Positions 35,985-44,411 of a stretch of 64,000 nt of DNA are shown here, in pieces. The translations under genes were made by a program, and so were the position numbers. Source of the DNA: Pedobacter sp. Leaf216 (GTDB lineage Bacteria > Bacteroidota > Bacteroidia > Sphingobacteriales > Sphingobacteriaceae); assembly GCF_001421515.1 (NCBI RefSeq), contig NZ_LMKM01000012.1, forward strand, positions 527,048 through 591,047. The letters are read 5' to 3'. The stretch's first letter is position 1. Each line of letters starts with the position of its first letter. Below the pieces are notes generated by a model that was given only the letters and a program-made list of their open reading frames with translations, was not told the origin of the DNA and did no database searches.

Positions 35985-37403
35985 ATGAAATTTACAAAAC
36001 AAGACTTATTAACCCTGTTGATAGGTCTTTTTCTTTTTGCATCATGTAAAAATCCCGACGGTGTGGGTTTAGATGTTGATCCGAATACTGCAATTACCGG
36101 AACGCTTGTGGTATCTCCGGTAAAATCTCAACTCGTTCCGGAAACTGCCGCAAACACTTTTGGATTAAACCGTTATCCGCTAGGCTATATGACAGATCCT
36201 GTTTTCGGTAAAACCGAGGCGAGTTTGGCCATGACTGTTTATCCTGTTGTAAGTACTGATTTTGGAACTTCTCCAACACTTGATTCGGCAGTTTTGGTAT
36301 TAAAACTTGATGAATCCAGTACGGCAACCAAATTTTATGGAGATACAACCAATTCTAAATACAGCATTGATGTTTATCAATTGGCAAACAAGGTTGAAAA
36401 CTATAAAAGTTCTGATGTACAGACTTTTAACAACGCCTTGCTAGGAAATTTTACCGGCAAAATTGCACCAAATACAAAAGCAAAAATATTTGATATTGTT
36501 ACTGGTAAAGCTGATACTTTAAAAACAGTACCGGCACAGATCAGAATTCCTTTAAATAAAGCATTTATACAGAATAACATTTTGAACCTGGGTACAACCG
36601 GAACTGCTTCAAATGCTAAATTTATTGATGCTTTTAAAGGTTTATACGCCCAAATCAACAAAACATCTTCAACAGGTGTTGGGGGTATTGCTTTCTTTAA
36701 CTTTACAGGTACCGATTCTTATTTACAATTGGTTTGGAAGAAAGTAAATTCATCAAGCGGCATAGATACCGCAACGGTAAACTTCCCGATTGGAGTATTG
36801 GTTAGCAATGGCAGCAGCGGCACAAGTGTAATTTCGGGTGTGGCCGCAAACATAAAACACGATTACGCAGGCACTCCTGTACAAGAACAGATTTCTGCTC
36901 CTGCAGCATCATATAATGTAACTTATTTACAAGGCCTTGCAGGTGTAAAAACGAAGCTGAGCTTCCCTGATTTAACATCTTTTACCAACCTATACGGAAA
37001 AGCGATTGTTAATAAGGCAGAACTGGTAGTAGAGTTGGGCGGTGGCGCCCCTGCTTATCCTTTTAATGCTGCACAAAGGCTTTCATTATACCGTTGGGAT
37101 ATTGCACAACAACCTGTAAGTATTCCAGATTATACTACTTTTACAAGCAGTACAGGTGGAGATGCATTGTTTGGAGGCTATTTTGATGCTTTAAAAAACC
37201 GTTATATATTTATTGTAACCAGTTATGTTCAAGGCTTAATTGACAAAACTACAGAAGATAATGGTACCTTTCTTGCGCCAACATCTTTTAACAATTTTCA
37301 GGTTGTACCAACTGCAACCTCTGCAGAAAGATCGATAATAGGAGCAACAAACTTAACAACAAACAAGTTGAAGCTGAATATTTATTATACAAAGATTAAT
37401 TAA
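35985..37403 (+). CDS. DUF4270-family lipoprotein
   Basis: The 472-residue protein starts with a lipoprotein signal ending LFASC (Cys 21) and then KNPDGVGLDVDP, a pattern of the DUF4270 family of Bacteroidota surface lipoproteins. The body has beta-rich repeats such as PTLDSAVLVLKLD and LVVELGGGAPAYPF and ends with LKLNIYYTKIN. Function is unknown to me; the family is often found beside glycogen-synthase-like and glmS genes. It follows the GT5-like gene by 21 bp in one operon and ends at a terminator. Confidence 0.87.
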   Translation: MKFTKQDLLTLLIGLFLFASCKNPDGVGLDVDPNTAITGTLVVSPVKSQLVPETAANTFGLNRYPLGYMTDPVFGKTEASLAMTVYPVVSTDFGTSPTLDSAVLVLKLDESSTATKFYGDTTNSKYSIDVYQLANKVENYKSSDVQTFNNALLGNFTGKIAPNTKAKIFDIVTGKADTLKTVPAQIRIPLNKAFIQNNILNLGTTGTASNAKFIDAFKGLYAQINKTSSTGVGGIAFFNFTGTDSYLQLVWKKVNSSSGIDTATVNFPIGVLVSNGSSGTSVISGVAANIKHDYAGTPVQEQISAPAASYNVTYLQGLAGVKTKLSFPDLTSFTNLYGKAIVNKAELVVELGGGAPAYPFNAAQRLSLYRWDIAQQPVSIPDYTTFTSSTGGDALFGGYFDALKNRYIFIVTSYVQGLIDKTTEDNGTFLAPTSFNNFQVVPTATSAERSIIGATNLTTNKLKLNIYYTKIN

Positions 37404-37420
37404 TATATCAACTCATTTTA

Positions 37421-37454
37421 ATCTCCTGTTTCAAAAGAACAGGAGATTTTTTTT
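37421..37454 (+). terminator. Intrinsic terminator after the DUF4270 gene
   Basis: A 10-bp stem (ATCTCCTGTT with AACAGGAGAT), 7-nt loop and a run of eight T residues, 17 bp after the stop codon. Confidence 0.9.
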
Positions 37455-37550
37455 GTCCTGTGGTTTCTCCATAAATTTAAATTCACTCAAAATTCACCTA
37501 AGTCAAACGTTTGTTTAGTATGTTTACAGAATTAAAATTTATTCAAACTT

Positions 37551-39389
37551 ATGTGTGGAATAGTAGGCTATATTGGTTATAGAGAAGCTTGGCCAATTGT
37601 ACTTAAAGGACTTAAAAGACTGGAATACCGCGGTTATGACAGTGCTGGAATTGCACTGATGAATAACGATGGACAACATATTTACAAAAAAGCGGGAAAA
37701 GTTGCCGTTCTGGAAGAATTTGCCGAAGACCAGGATAAATCCGGCACAGTAGGCATGGGGCATACGCGTTGGGCTACACATGGCGTACCTTCTGACCGTA
37801 ATTCCCATCCGCACACTTCAAATAACGATAAGCTTTCTATCATCCATAACGGGATTATTGAAAACTATGCTACGTTAAAAGAAGAGTTAACCCGCCGTGG
37901 GCACGAATTTAAAAGTGATACGGATACAGAGGTTTTGATCCACCTGATTGAAGAAATCCAAAAAATAGAAAATATTGACCTGTTGGAAGCTGTTCGTTTG
38001 GCACTAATGGAAGTAATTGGTGCTTACGCGATTGTAATTATGGATAAAGATCATCCTGATCGGTTAATTGCAGCCCGAAAAGGGAGTCCGATGGTGATTG
38101 GCGTTGGCAAGGGCGAATATTTTATTGCTTCTGATGCTACACCGATTATCGAATACACCAAAAATGTAATTTACCTTAATGATAATGAGATTGCGCTGGT
38201 AACCAAAGATGATCTTTTGGTTAAACGTTTGGATAATGCGGTGCAAACACCATTGATCCAGGAATTGCAGTTACAGCTTGAAATGTTGGAAAAAGGCGGC
38301 TTTGAGCACTTTATGCTTAAAGAGATTTATGAACAACCACGCTCTATTAAAGATTGTATGCGCGGCCGGATTTATCCTGCAGAAGGAAAAGTTCAGCTTG
38401 GTGGAATTAAAGAATTTGCAGAAAAATTAAAAAATATCGATCGGATAATTATTGTGGCCTGCGGAACATCGTGGCATGCAGGTTTGGTTGGCGAGTACCT
38501 TATTGAAGAGTATGCACGCATCCCTGTTGAGGTGGAGTATGCTTCTGAGTTTAGGTATAGAAACCCGATTATTACAGAGAAAGATGTAGTAATTGCGATT
38601 TCACAATCAGGAGAAACTGCCGATACGATGGCTGCTATCGAAATGGCAAAAGAACGTGGGGCAACCATTTTTGGAATCTGCAATGTTGCTGGAGCTTCTA
38701 TACCAAGATTAACGCATGCTGGGGTTTACACGCATGCTGGTCCTGAAATCGGGGTAGCATCAACCAAAGCTTTTACGGCACAGGTAACGGTTTTAACTTT
38801 GATGGCTTTTTACATGGCCCAACAAAAAGGAACCATCACCACTTCAAAACTGATTGAACTTTTAACAGAATTGGATAATATTCCTGAAAAAATCCAGTTC
38901 GCGCTATCATCAAACGATTTAATTAAAGAAGTTGCAGAAAAAATAAAAGATTCTACCAATTGTTTATTTTTAGGAAGAGGTAGCGGATTCCCTGTGGCAT
39001 TAGAAGGGGCTTTAAAGCTCAAGGAGATTTCTTATATCCATGCCGAAGGTTATCCTGCCGCAGAGATGAAACACGGCCCAATCGCCTTAATTGACGAAGA
39101 GATGCCTGTGGTTTTTATTGCCACGCAAAATTCCTCATATGAAAAAGTAATCAGCAATATCCAGGAGGTAAAAGCCAGGAAAGGAAAAGTTATTGCCATT
39201 GTAACCCAGGGTGATACTGAAGTTAAAAAAATGGCCGATTACTGCATTGAAATACCTGATGCAAACGAAGCATTTTTGCCGCTTTTGGCTACTATACCAC
39301 TTCAGTTACTCTCCTACCATATTGCAGTAATGAGGGGTTGTAATGTTGATCAGCCAAGAAACCTAGCTAAATCGGTAACAGTTGAATAA
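37551..39389 (+). CDS. glmS: Glutamine-fructose-6-phosphate aminotransferase (isomerizing)
   Basis: GlmS makes glucosamine-6-phosphate from fructose-6-phosphate and glutamine, the entry step to peptidoglycan, LPS and other amino sugars. The 612-residue enzyme begins MCGIVGYIG with the catalytic Cys as residue 2 and has the glutaminase motifs GHTRWATHG and HNGIIENY. Two SIS domains follow (ACGTSWHAGLVGEYLIEE, ISQSGETADTMAAIEMAKERG, FLGRGSGFPVALEGALKLKEISYIHAEGYPAAEMKHGPIALI), ending NLAKSVTVE as in the family. No glmS ribozyme is visible in the 147-bp upstream region. Confidence 0.98.
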   Translation: MCGIVGYIGYREAWPIVLKGLKRLEYRGYDSAGIALMNNDGQHIYKKAGKVAVLEEFAEDQDKSGTVGMGHTRWATHGVPSDRNSHPHTSNNDKLSIIHNGIIENYATLKEELTRRGHEFKSDTDTEVLIHLIEEIQKIENIDLLEAVRLALMEVIGAYAIVIMDKDHPDRLIAARKGSPMVIGVGKGEYFIASDATPIIEYTKNVIYLNDNEIALVTKDDLLVKRLDNAVQTPLIQELQLQLEMLEKGGFEHFMLKEIYEQPRSIKDCMRGRIYPAEGKVQLGGIKEFAEKLKNIDRIIIVACGTSWHAGLVGEYLIEEYARIPVEVEYASEFRYRNPIITEKDVVIAISQSGETADTMAAIEMAKERGATIFGICNVAGASIPRLTHAGVYTHAGPEIGVASTKAFTAQVTVLTLMAFYMAQQKGTITTSKLIELLTELDNIPEKIQFALSSNDLIKEVAEKIKDSTNCLFLGRGSGFPVALEGALKLKEISYIHAEGYPAAEMKHGPIALIDEEMPVVFIATQNSSYEKVISNIQEVKARKGKVIAIVTQGDTEVKKMADYCIEIPDANEAFLPLLATIPLQLLSYHIAVMRGCNVDQPRNLAKSVTVE

Positions 39390-39398
39390 TTTAGGCAT

Positions 39399-39432
39399 AA
39401 AAAAAGCTACCTCTCATCAGGTAGCTTTTTTT
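39399..39432. terminator. Bidirectional terminator between glmS and ssb
   Basis: A 14-bp perfect stem (AAAAAAAGCTACCT with AGGTAGCTTTTTTT) and 6-nt loop. The convergent genes glmS and ssb lie on either side, each within about 20 bp. Confidence 0.93.
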
Positions 39433-39448
39433 ATTGATTTGTATTTTT

Positions 39449-39886
39449 TTAAAAAGGAAGATCTCCGCTTTCATCAGCTGAGCCGATCGTAAATTCATCT
39501 TCAATCTTCGATTCTGTATTTTGATGTACAGGTGTTGTCGGACTTTGCTCAAAGTCACTTTTTCTGCCCAACATGGTAAAATTTTCGGCAACAATCTCTG
39601 TCACATATTTTTTTACTTTTTCTTTGTCTTCAAAAGATCTCGTTCTCAATTTTCCTTCGATATAAACCAGTTTACCTTTTTGGAGGTATTTTGAAGCAAC
39701 TTCAGCCAAACCCCTCCATAACACAATATTGTGCCATTCTGTTTGTTCTACTCTTTTGCCGTCTTTGTTGTATGTTTCCGATGTAGCTAGCGGGAAACTG
39801 GCTACAGTTACGCCACCGTCTAAATGTCGCACTTCAGGGTCTTTGCCTAAGTGGCCTACTAAAATAACTTTGTTAATCCCAGACAT
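39449..39886 (-). CDS. ssb: Single-stranded DNA-binding protein SSB
   Basis: SSB coats single-stranded DNA in replication, repair and recombination. The 145-residue protein has the OB fold with NKVILVGHLGKDPEVRH, VASFPLATSETYNKDGKRVEQTEWHNIVLWRGLAEVASKYL and GKLVYIEGKLRTRSFEDKEKVKKYVTEIVAENF. The tail ends ESGDLPF, the acidic C-terminal tip that binds partner proteins. It follows mutY by 55 bp in the same direction and ends at the bidirectional terminator shared with glmS. Confidence 0.97.
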   Translation of the reverse strand: MSGINKVILVGHLGKDPEVRHLDGGVTVASFPLATSETYNKDGKRVEQTEWHNIVLWRGLAEVASKYLQKGKLVYIEGKLRTRSFEDKEKVKKYVTEIVAENFTMLGRKSDFEQSPTTPVHQNTESKIEDEFTIGSADESGDLPF

Positions 39887-39941
39887 AAATATTTTTGGTT
39901 AGTTGTTTCGTTTTGTTAATGTGCACCGCTAAGATGGTTAG

Positions 39942-41003
39942 TTACTCCATTTTGTGCTTATAAAAGTATTCCTGTATAAAATCGTGGATTACTTTTGGTT
40001 GCGGTAACTCATCTAACTTATTTAAAGAAACCCAATTAAGTTCCTTTTGTTTATTAAAGTTAAATATATAATTTTTTAATGCAAAAAATTGAACATGGAT
40101 TATTTGGTGAGTCAAGAGGTGTTTTTTTGCGCTGATAAATTTAAAATTTACATCATTGCCAAAGGCTTCTTTAACCTGATCAATAAATATTCCGGTATTA
40201 AATCCGAGTTCCGCCGTGGTTTCAAGGCTCGGAAAATCGTATAGATGCTGCCATATATCTCCAGCCTGCCTTTCTTTAACGAGCACCTTTTCATGATCAT
40301 AACAAATGAAATAATTAATATAACGGTGCTTCTGTGCGGCTTTTTTTATTTTAACAGGAAGCGCATTTACCTCATGATGAGTGAAAGCATAACAGGTTTG
40401 GTTTAATGGACAAATGCCGCAATTGGGAGATTTTGGTTTGCACTGTATTGCCCCAAATTCCATTATAGCTTGATTATACAGTGCCGGATCTTCTTTAAAA
40501 AGCAACTCGTTTGCTAAGGAAAAGAACTGTTTTTTACCTGCCGGAGAATTGATTGCCGTATCAATGCCATAGTACCTCGAAAGCACGCGGAAAACATTTC
40601 CATCAACCACAGCACGTGCCTCACCGGAAGAAAAAGAAGATATTGCCGCAGCCGTATATTCGCCGATTCCTTTCAACTTTATCAGCTCATCATGCAGATT
40701 TGGGAAGATTCCATGGTGATCTTTAACTACAATTTGCGCGGTGGCATGCATATTTCTGCCCCTGGAATAGTAGCCTAAGCCTTGCCAAAGCTTCAAAACT
40801 TTTGCTTCGGTTGCATTGGCAAAATCATTAACGGTAGGAAAATTTGATAAAAATTTATTAAAGTATGGAAGCCCCTGCTCTACCCGGGTTTGTTGCAGGA
40901 TAACCTCTGATAACCAGATGGTATAAGCATCAGTGGTATGCCTCCAGGGCAAATCTCTCTTGTTTATCAGATACCAATTGATGAGTTCATTTTGAAATGT
41001 CAT
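39942..41003 (-). CDS. mutY: A/G-specific adenine glycosylase MutY
   Basis: MutY removes adenine mispaired with 8-oxoguanine. The 353-residue enzyme has DLPWRHTTDAYTIWLSEVILQQTRVEQ, the helix-hairpin-helix LKGIGEYTAAAISSFSSGEARAVVDGNVFRVLSRYYGID with the catalytic Asp, and the 4Fe-4S ligands C-x6-C-x2-C-x5-C in QCKPKSPNCGICPLNQTCYAF. The C-terminal NUDIX-like domain that senses 8-oxoG follows. It is upstream of ssb and divergent from the HU gene, a known Bacteroidota arrangement. Confidence 0.96.
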   Translation of the reverse strand: MTFQNELINWYLINKRDLPWRHTTDAYTIWLSEVILQQTRVEQGLPYFNKFLSNFPTVNDFANATEAKVLKLWQGLGYYSRGRNMHATAQIVVKDHHGIFPNLHDELIKLKGIGEYTAAAISSFSSGEARAVVDGNVFRVLSRYYGIDTAINSPAGKKQFFSLANELLFKEDPALYNQAIMEFGAIQCKPKSPNCGICPLNQTCYAFTHHEVNALPVKIKKAAQKHRYINYFICYDHEKVLVKERQAGDIWQHLYDFPSLETTAELGFNTGIFIDQVKEAFGNDVNFKFISAKKHLLTHQIIHVQFFALKNYIFNFNKQKELNWVSLNKLDELPQPKVIHDFIQEYFYKHKME

Positions 41004-41111
41004 TACTGCAAATTACGGTGTATTTATCCGATTAAAAAAAAAGTTGCAATTGACTGATAAGTCTGGAGATAAAAAAATCATCTTTTATTTCCCTATCTCA
41101 TTAAAAAGCAA

Positions 41112-41119
41112 TACTTTTG
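41112..41119 (+). promoter_or_regulatory. -7 box TACTTTTG of the HU gene
   Basis: Exact TAnnTTTG match. The predicted leader is about 50 nt, AT-rich, without a Shine-Dalgarno site. Confidence 0.5.
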
Positions 41120-41173
41120 CAACCCCAAAACAGTAGTAATATTAAAACACAATAATATAATAAATAATAAAAT

Positions 41174-41476
41174 ATGACTAAGGCAGATATTATTTCAGAA
41201 ATATCAACAAAAACCGGAATTGAGAAGGTTGATGTACAGGAAACGGTTGAGGCATTTTTCAAGGTTATCAAAACCAGCATGATTGGCGGTGAAAATGTAT
41301 ATGTTAGAGGCTTCGGAAGCTTTGTTGTTAAAAAGAGAGCGCAAAAAACTGCGAGAAATATCTCAAAAAATACTGCAATAATTATCCCAGAGCATTTTGT
41401 TCCTAGCTTCAAACCAGCAAAAGTATTTGTTGATAAAGTGAAAAGCAATTCAAAAAAAATTAAAGTAGAAGCCTAA
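41174..41476 (+). CDS. HU/IHF-family DNA-binding protein
   Basis: The 100-residue nucleoid protein begins MTKADIISEISTKTGIEKVDVQETVEAFF and has the beta-arm region NVYVRGFGSFVVKKRAQKTARNISKNTAIIIPEHFVPSFKPAKVF, the hallmark of HU/IHF; the PxFxPaK ending is present. The short C-terminal tail is Lys-rich (SNSKKIKVEA). It leads a rightward run HU-TPR-COX24-like peptide-rng, 12 bp before the TPR gene, and is divergent from mutY. Confidence 0.96.
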   Translation: MTKADIISEISTKTGIEKVDVQETVEAFFKVIKTSMIGGENVYVRGFGSFVVKKRAQKTARNISKNTAIIIPEHFVPSFKPAKVFVDKVKSNSKKIKVEA

Positions 41477-41487
41477 GTCTTAACGTT

Positions 41488-42366
41488 ATGAATAGCAACA
41501 TCAGATCAAAACAAACCATTATTATTGGAGCGATTGTATTGCTTGTTGCATTTTTATTTACAAGAGACATTAAGGGTTTGGTGAAACCGACCGAAGAAAA
41601 TGGAAAAATGCCTGAAAGCGGCCAAATGGCTAACGCAGGTTCTTCAGCAGCTTTATCGGCCTTAAACCTCGAAACTTCATCTACAGCTGCAAAAAATGTA
41701 ATCAATAAAAACCTGGCTACAGACATTACAGCTTTAGAAAACACTTACAAAAACGCAAACGGTGCAGAGAAGATTGAGCTTGCAAAACAATTGGCCCAGA
41801 AATGGGACGATGTAGAGCAAATCACCCCATCAGCACTTTATTTAGAAATTGTAGCACAGGCCGAACCATCATCAAAATCATGGCTGGCATCTGGTAATCA
41901 ATTTGTTAAAGCTTTTGAAAGTACACAGGATAGTATAGCACAACCTGCTTTATTGCAGAAAGCAAATACATCTTATAAAAACGCATTAGAGAAAGATTCT
42001 ACAAACATTGAAGCTAAAACAGGCTTAGGTGTAACGATAGTAAATGGCTTAGGCGCACCAATGCAAGGTATTGCAATGTTGCTGGAAGTTGTGGCTAAAG
42101 AACCTAAAAATGTAAAAGCGAATATGAATTTAGGATTGTTCTCAATAAAATCAGGTCAGTTCGACAAAGCAATTCCACGTTTTAACACTGTAATTGCCGC
42201 CGCTCCTACCCCTGAAGCCTATTTTTATTTAGGAACAGCTTTAGAAAATTTAGGCAGAAATAAAGAAGCAGTAAATGCTTATCTATCAAGCAAAAAATTA
42301 GCGGCTAACCCAACCTTATCTTCTTTCATTGATAAGAAGGTGGCTGAACTAAAGAATAAAAATTAA
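41488..42366 (+). CDS. Membrane-anchored tetratricopeptide-repeat protein
   Basis: The 292-residue protein has one N-terminal membrane segment (about residues 9-28, IIIGAIVLLVAFLFTRDI) and then a mostly helical soluble part. The C-terminal half shows TPR-like pairs: NIEAKTGLGVTIVNGLG, NVKANMNLGLFSIKSGQFDKAIPRFNTVIAAAP, PEAYFYLGTALENLGRNKEAVNAYL. It probably scaffolds other proteins at the inner membrane, with the TPRs outside the cytoplasm. It follows the HU gene by 11 bp and is conserved beside rng in Bacteroidota, but its role is not known to me. Confidence 0.87.
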   Translation: MNSNIRSKQTIIIGAIVLLVAFLFTRDIKGLVKPTEENGKMPESGQMANAGSSAALSALNLETSSTAAKNVINKNLATDITALENTYKNANGAEKIELAKQLAQKWDDVEQITPSALYLEIVAQAEPSSKSWLASGNQFVKAFESTQDSIAQPALLQKANTSYKNALEKDSTNIEAKTGLGVTIVNGLGAPMQGIAMLLEVVAKEPKNVKANMNLGLFSIKSGQFDKAIPRFNTVIAAAPTPEAYFYLGTALENLGRNKEAVNAYLSSKKLAANPTLSSFIDKKVAELKNKN

Positions 42367-42402
42367 TTAACAGATTAATAAAAACATTTAAAACTTAAAA
42401 CT

Positions 42403-42492
42403 ATGCCAAGCGGTAAAAAAAGAAAAAGACATAAAATGGCTACCCACAAACGTAAAAAACGTTTAAGAAAAAACAGACATAAGAAAAAATAG
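42403..42492 (+). CDS. AURKAIP1/COX24-like (mS38/bS22-like) tiny basic protein
   Basis: This 29-residue ORF (MPSGKKRKRHKMATHKRKKR then LRKNRHKKK) is almost entirely Lys/Arg/His. It matches the AURKAIP1/COX24 (DUF1713) pattern, the core of mitochondrial ribosomal protein mS38, whose small bacterial relatives bind the small ribosomal subunit. The ATG lies 36 bp after the TPR stop, in the same operon and before RNase G, and the ORF is too short for standard gene finders. A perfect 14-bp hairpin follows at 42515. The family call is from motif memory. Confidence 0.75.
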   Translation: MPSGKKRKRHKMATHKRKKRLRKNRHKKK

Positions 42493-42514
42493 TTTCTTAT
42501 TTTGATAAAGCTTA

Positions 42515-42546
42515 TTAAACCTCATAGTAAACACTATGAGGTTTAA
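42515..42546 (+). terminator. Hairpin after the COX24-like gene
   Basis: A perfect 14-bp stem (TTAAACCTCATAGT with ACTATGAGGTTTAA) and 4-nt loop, but only a weak T-run follows. It may end or slow the HU-TPR transcript before rng. Confidence 0.65.
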
Positions 42547-42644
42547 ATAATTTATATGATTTTCGATTATATGGATTTAGGCTATATCAATGTTTTTATT
42601 TACTATCCATTTGTTAATAGGCGAAAGCCTTAAATCTGTAGCTG

Positions 42645-44195
42645 TTGGTAAAAGAATTAATTATCAATTCGACTCCTGCCGGAGTTACCATAGCGTTGAT
42701 TGAAGACAAACAACTTGTTGAGCTTCACAAAGAACAAATCAATAATAACTACGCCGTAGGCGATATTTATTTAGGCCGCATTAAAAAAATTATGCCCGGC
42801 CTGAATGCTGCTTTCGTGGATGTTGGTTATGAAAAGGATGCATTTCTGCATTATTTTGATTTGGGCCCTCAGGTGCAATCTTTAATTAAGCTAACTAAGA
42901 TCAAGCGTAATGGCTCGGTTACAGGCACATTATTAGATAATTTAAAGCTAGAAGCCGACATTAACAAGGCAGGCAAAATTTCTGATGTGCTGAGTAAAAA
43001 CATGCTCCTCCCTGTACAAATTGCAAAAGAGCCAATTTCTACAAAAGGACCGCGTTTAAGTTCCGACATTTCGATTGCCGGCAGGTATGTGGTACTGGTG
43101 CCCTTCTCCAATACCATATCTGTATCAAAAAAAATAAAAAGCAATACCGAACGTAATCGTTTAAAAAAGATTATTGAAAGTATTAAACCTCAAAATTTTG
43201 GGGTAATTATCAGAACCGTTTCTGAAGGCAGAGGAGTTGCCGAAATGCAAAAAGATCTTTTGGATTTAATTGCTAAATGGGAAAACTTCATTAAAAAAAT
43301 ACCTGCTACCGAACCTTCAAAAAGAGTTTGGGGAGAAATGGACAGATCATCAACGTTAATCCGTGATATTCTGAACCCTGATTTTACAAACGTTTACGTA
43401 AGTACACCAGAGTTGTACGATGATATCCGTTCTTATGTGCACGATATTTCTCCGGAAATGGAAAAGATCGTTAAACTGTACAAACAGAAAGAACCCATCT
43501 TCGATCACTTCGGGATAGAAAAGCAGATTAAAAATGCTTTCGGAAAAACAGTAAACTTACCAGGTGGTGCTTACTTAGTTGTAGAGCACACTGAAGCACT
43601 TCACGTAATAGATGTGAATAGTGGAAACCGTACTGCCAGTAAAGAAAACCAAGAGGAAAATGCTTTACAGGTAAATAAAGAGGCGGCTAAAGAAATTGCC
43701 CGTCAATTGCGCTTGCGTGATATGGGCGGTATTGTGGTAATCGATTTTATCGATATGCACAAACCAACAAACCGTAAAATGCTATTCGATTATTTGCGTG
43801 AGCTGATGTTATTGGATAGAGCCAAACATACTATTTTGCCTCCGAGCAAATTTGGTTTGGTACAAATTACCAGGCAGCGTGTGCGCCCGGAAATGAATAT
43901 TGTAACGGTAGAAAAATGCCCGGCCTGCGGTGGTACAGGAGAAATTAAAGCGAGTATCGTTTTAATGGATGATATTGAAAACAACCTTAATTATATTTTA
44001 AGAGAGCAAAATGAAAAAGGTGTAACACTTTCCGTGCACCCATACATTGAAGCTTACATAACAAAAGGAATTTTCAACCTTCAACGCCGTTGGTTCTTTA
44101 AATATGGCCAATGGATTAAAGTGAAGGCACAATCATCGTATTATTTAAACGAGTTTCACTTCATCTCCGCAAAAGACGAAGAGATTAAACTATAA
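42645..44195 (+). CDS. rng: Ribonuclease G/E family endoribonuclease
   Basis: RNase G cuts AU-rich single-stranded RNA with a 5'-monophosphate and matures 16S rRNA. The 516-residue protein has an S1 domain (YAVGDIYLGRIKKIMPGLNAAFVDVGYEKDAFLHYFDL), the RNase E/G core (HDISPEMEKIVKLY, GGAYLVVEHTEALHVIDVNSGN, RDMGGIVVIDFIDM), and the zinc-link Cys pair in VEKCPACGGTGEI. The start is TTG at 42645: an in-frame stop lies two codons upstream and no ATG precedes the core. It has its own terminator. Confidence 0.95.
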   Translation: MVKELIINSTPAGVTIALIEDKQLVELHKEQINNNYAVGDIYLGRIKKIMPGLNAAFVDVGYEKDAFLHYFDLGPQVQSLIKLTKIKRNGSVTGTLLDNLKLEADINKAGKISDVLSKNMLLPVQIAKEPISTKGPRLSSDISIAGRYVVLVPFSNTISVSKKIKSNTERNRLKKIIESIKPQNFGVIIRTVSEGRGVAEMQKDLLDLIAKWENFIKKIPATEPSKRVWGEMDRSSTLIRDILNPDFTNVYVSTPELYDDIRSYVHDISPEMEKIVKLYKQKEPIFDHFGIEKQIKNAFGKTVNLPGGAYLVVEHTEALHVIDVNSGNRTASKENQEENALQVNKEAAKEIARQLRLRDMGGIVVIDFIDMHKPTNRKMLFDYLRELMLLDRAKHTILPPSKFGLVQITRQRVRPEMNIVTVEKCPACGGTGEIKASIVLMDDIENNLNYILREQNEKGVTLSVHPYIEAYITKGIFNLQRRWFFKYGQWIKVKAQSSYYLNEFHFISAKDEEIKL

Positions 44196-44215
44196 CTCAA
44201 AACACATTCAATTAT

Positions 44216-44246
44216 AAGCCTGGATTTTTTAAATTCAGGCTTTTTT
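44216..44246 (+). terminator. Intrinsic terminator after rng
   Basis: A 12-bp stem with one mismatch (AAGCCTGGATTT with AAATTCAGGCTT) followed by six T, 20 bp after the rng stop. Confidence 0.85.
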
Positions 44247-44411
44247 GTTTTAAATAAAATAAAAGCAATAAATTTTAATTTCCACCCGCACGGAATTACG
44301 ATCGCTTTTATGATATCGTGCCGACGCAAATTGGCAAACGTTTAATTGTTCAAAAAAATAAAAGCAATTTAATTCAGATAGGTTAAATTCGTAATCTAAA
44401 ATTTTAATCAA

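Noticed and set aside
37404..37550. glmS ribozyme upstream of glmS
   Set aside because: No glmS-ribozyme core pattern seen in the 147-bp gap; it holds only the terminator and AT-rich DNA.
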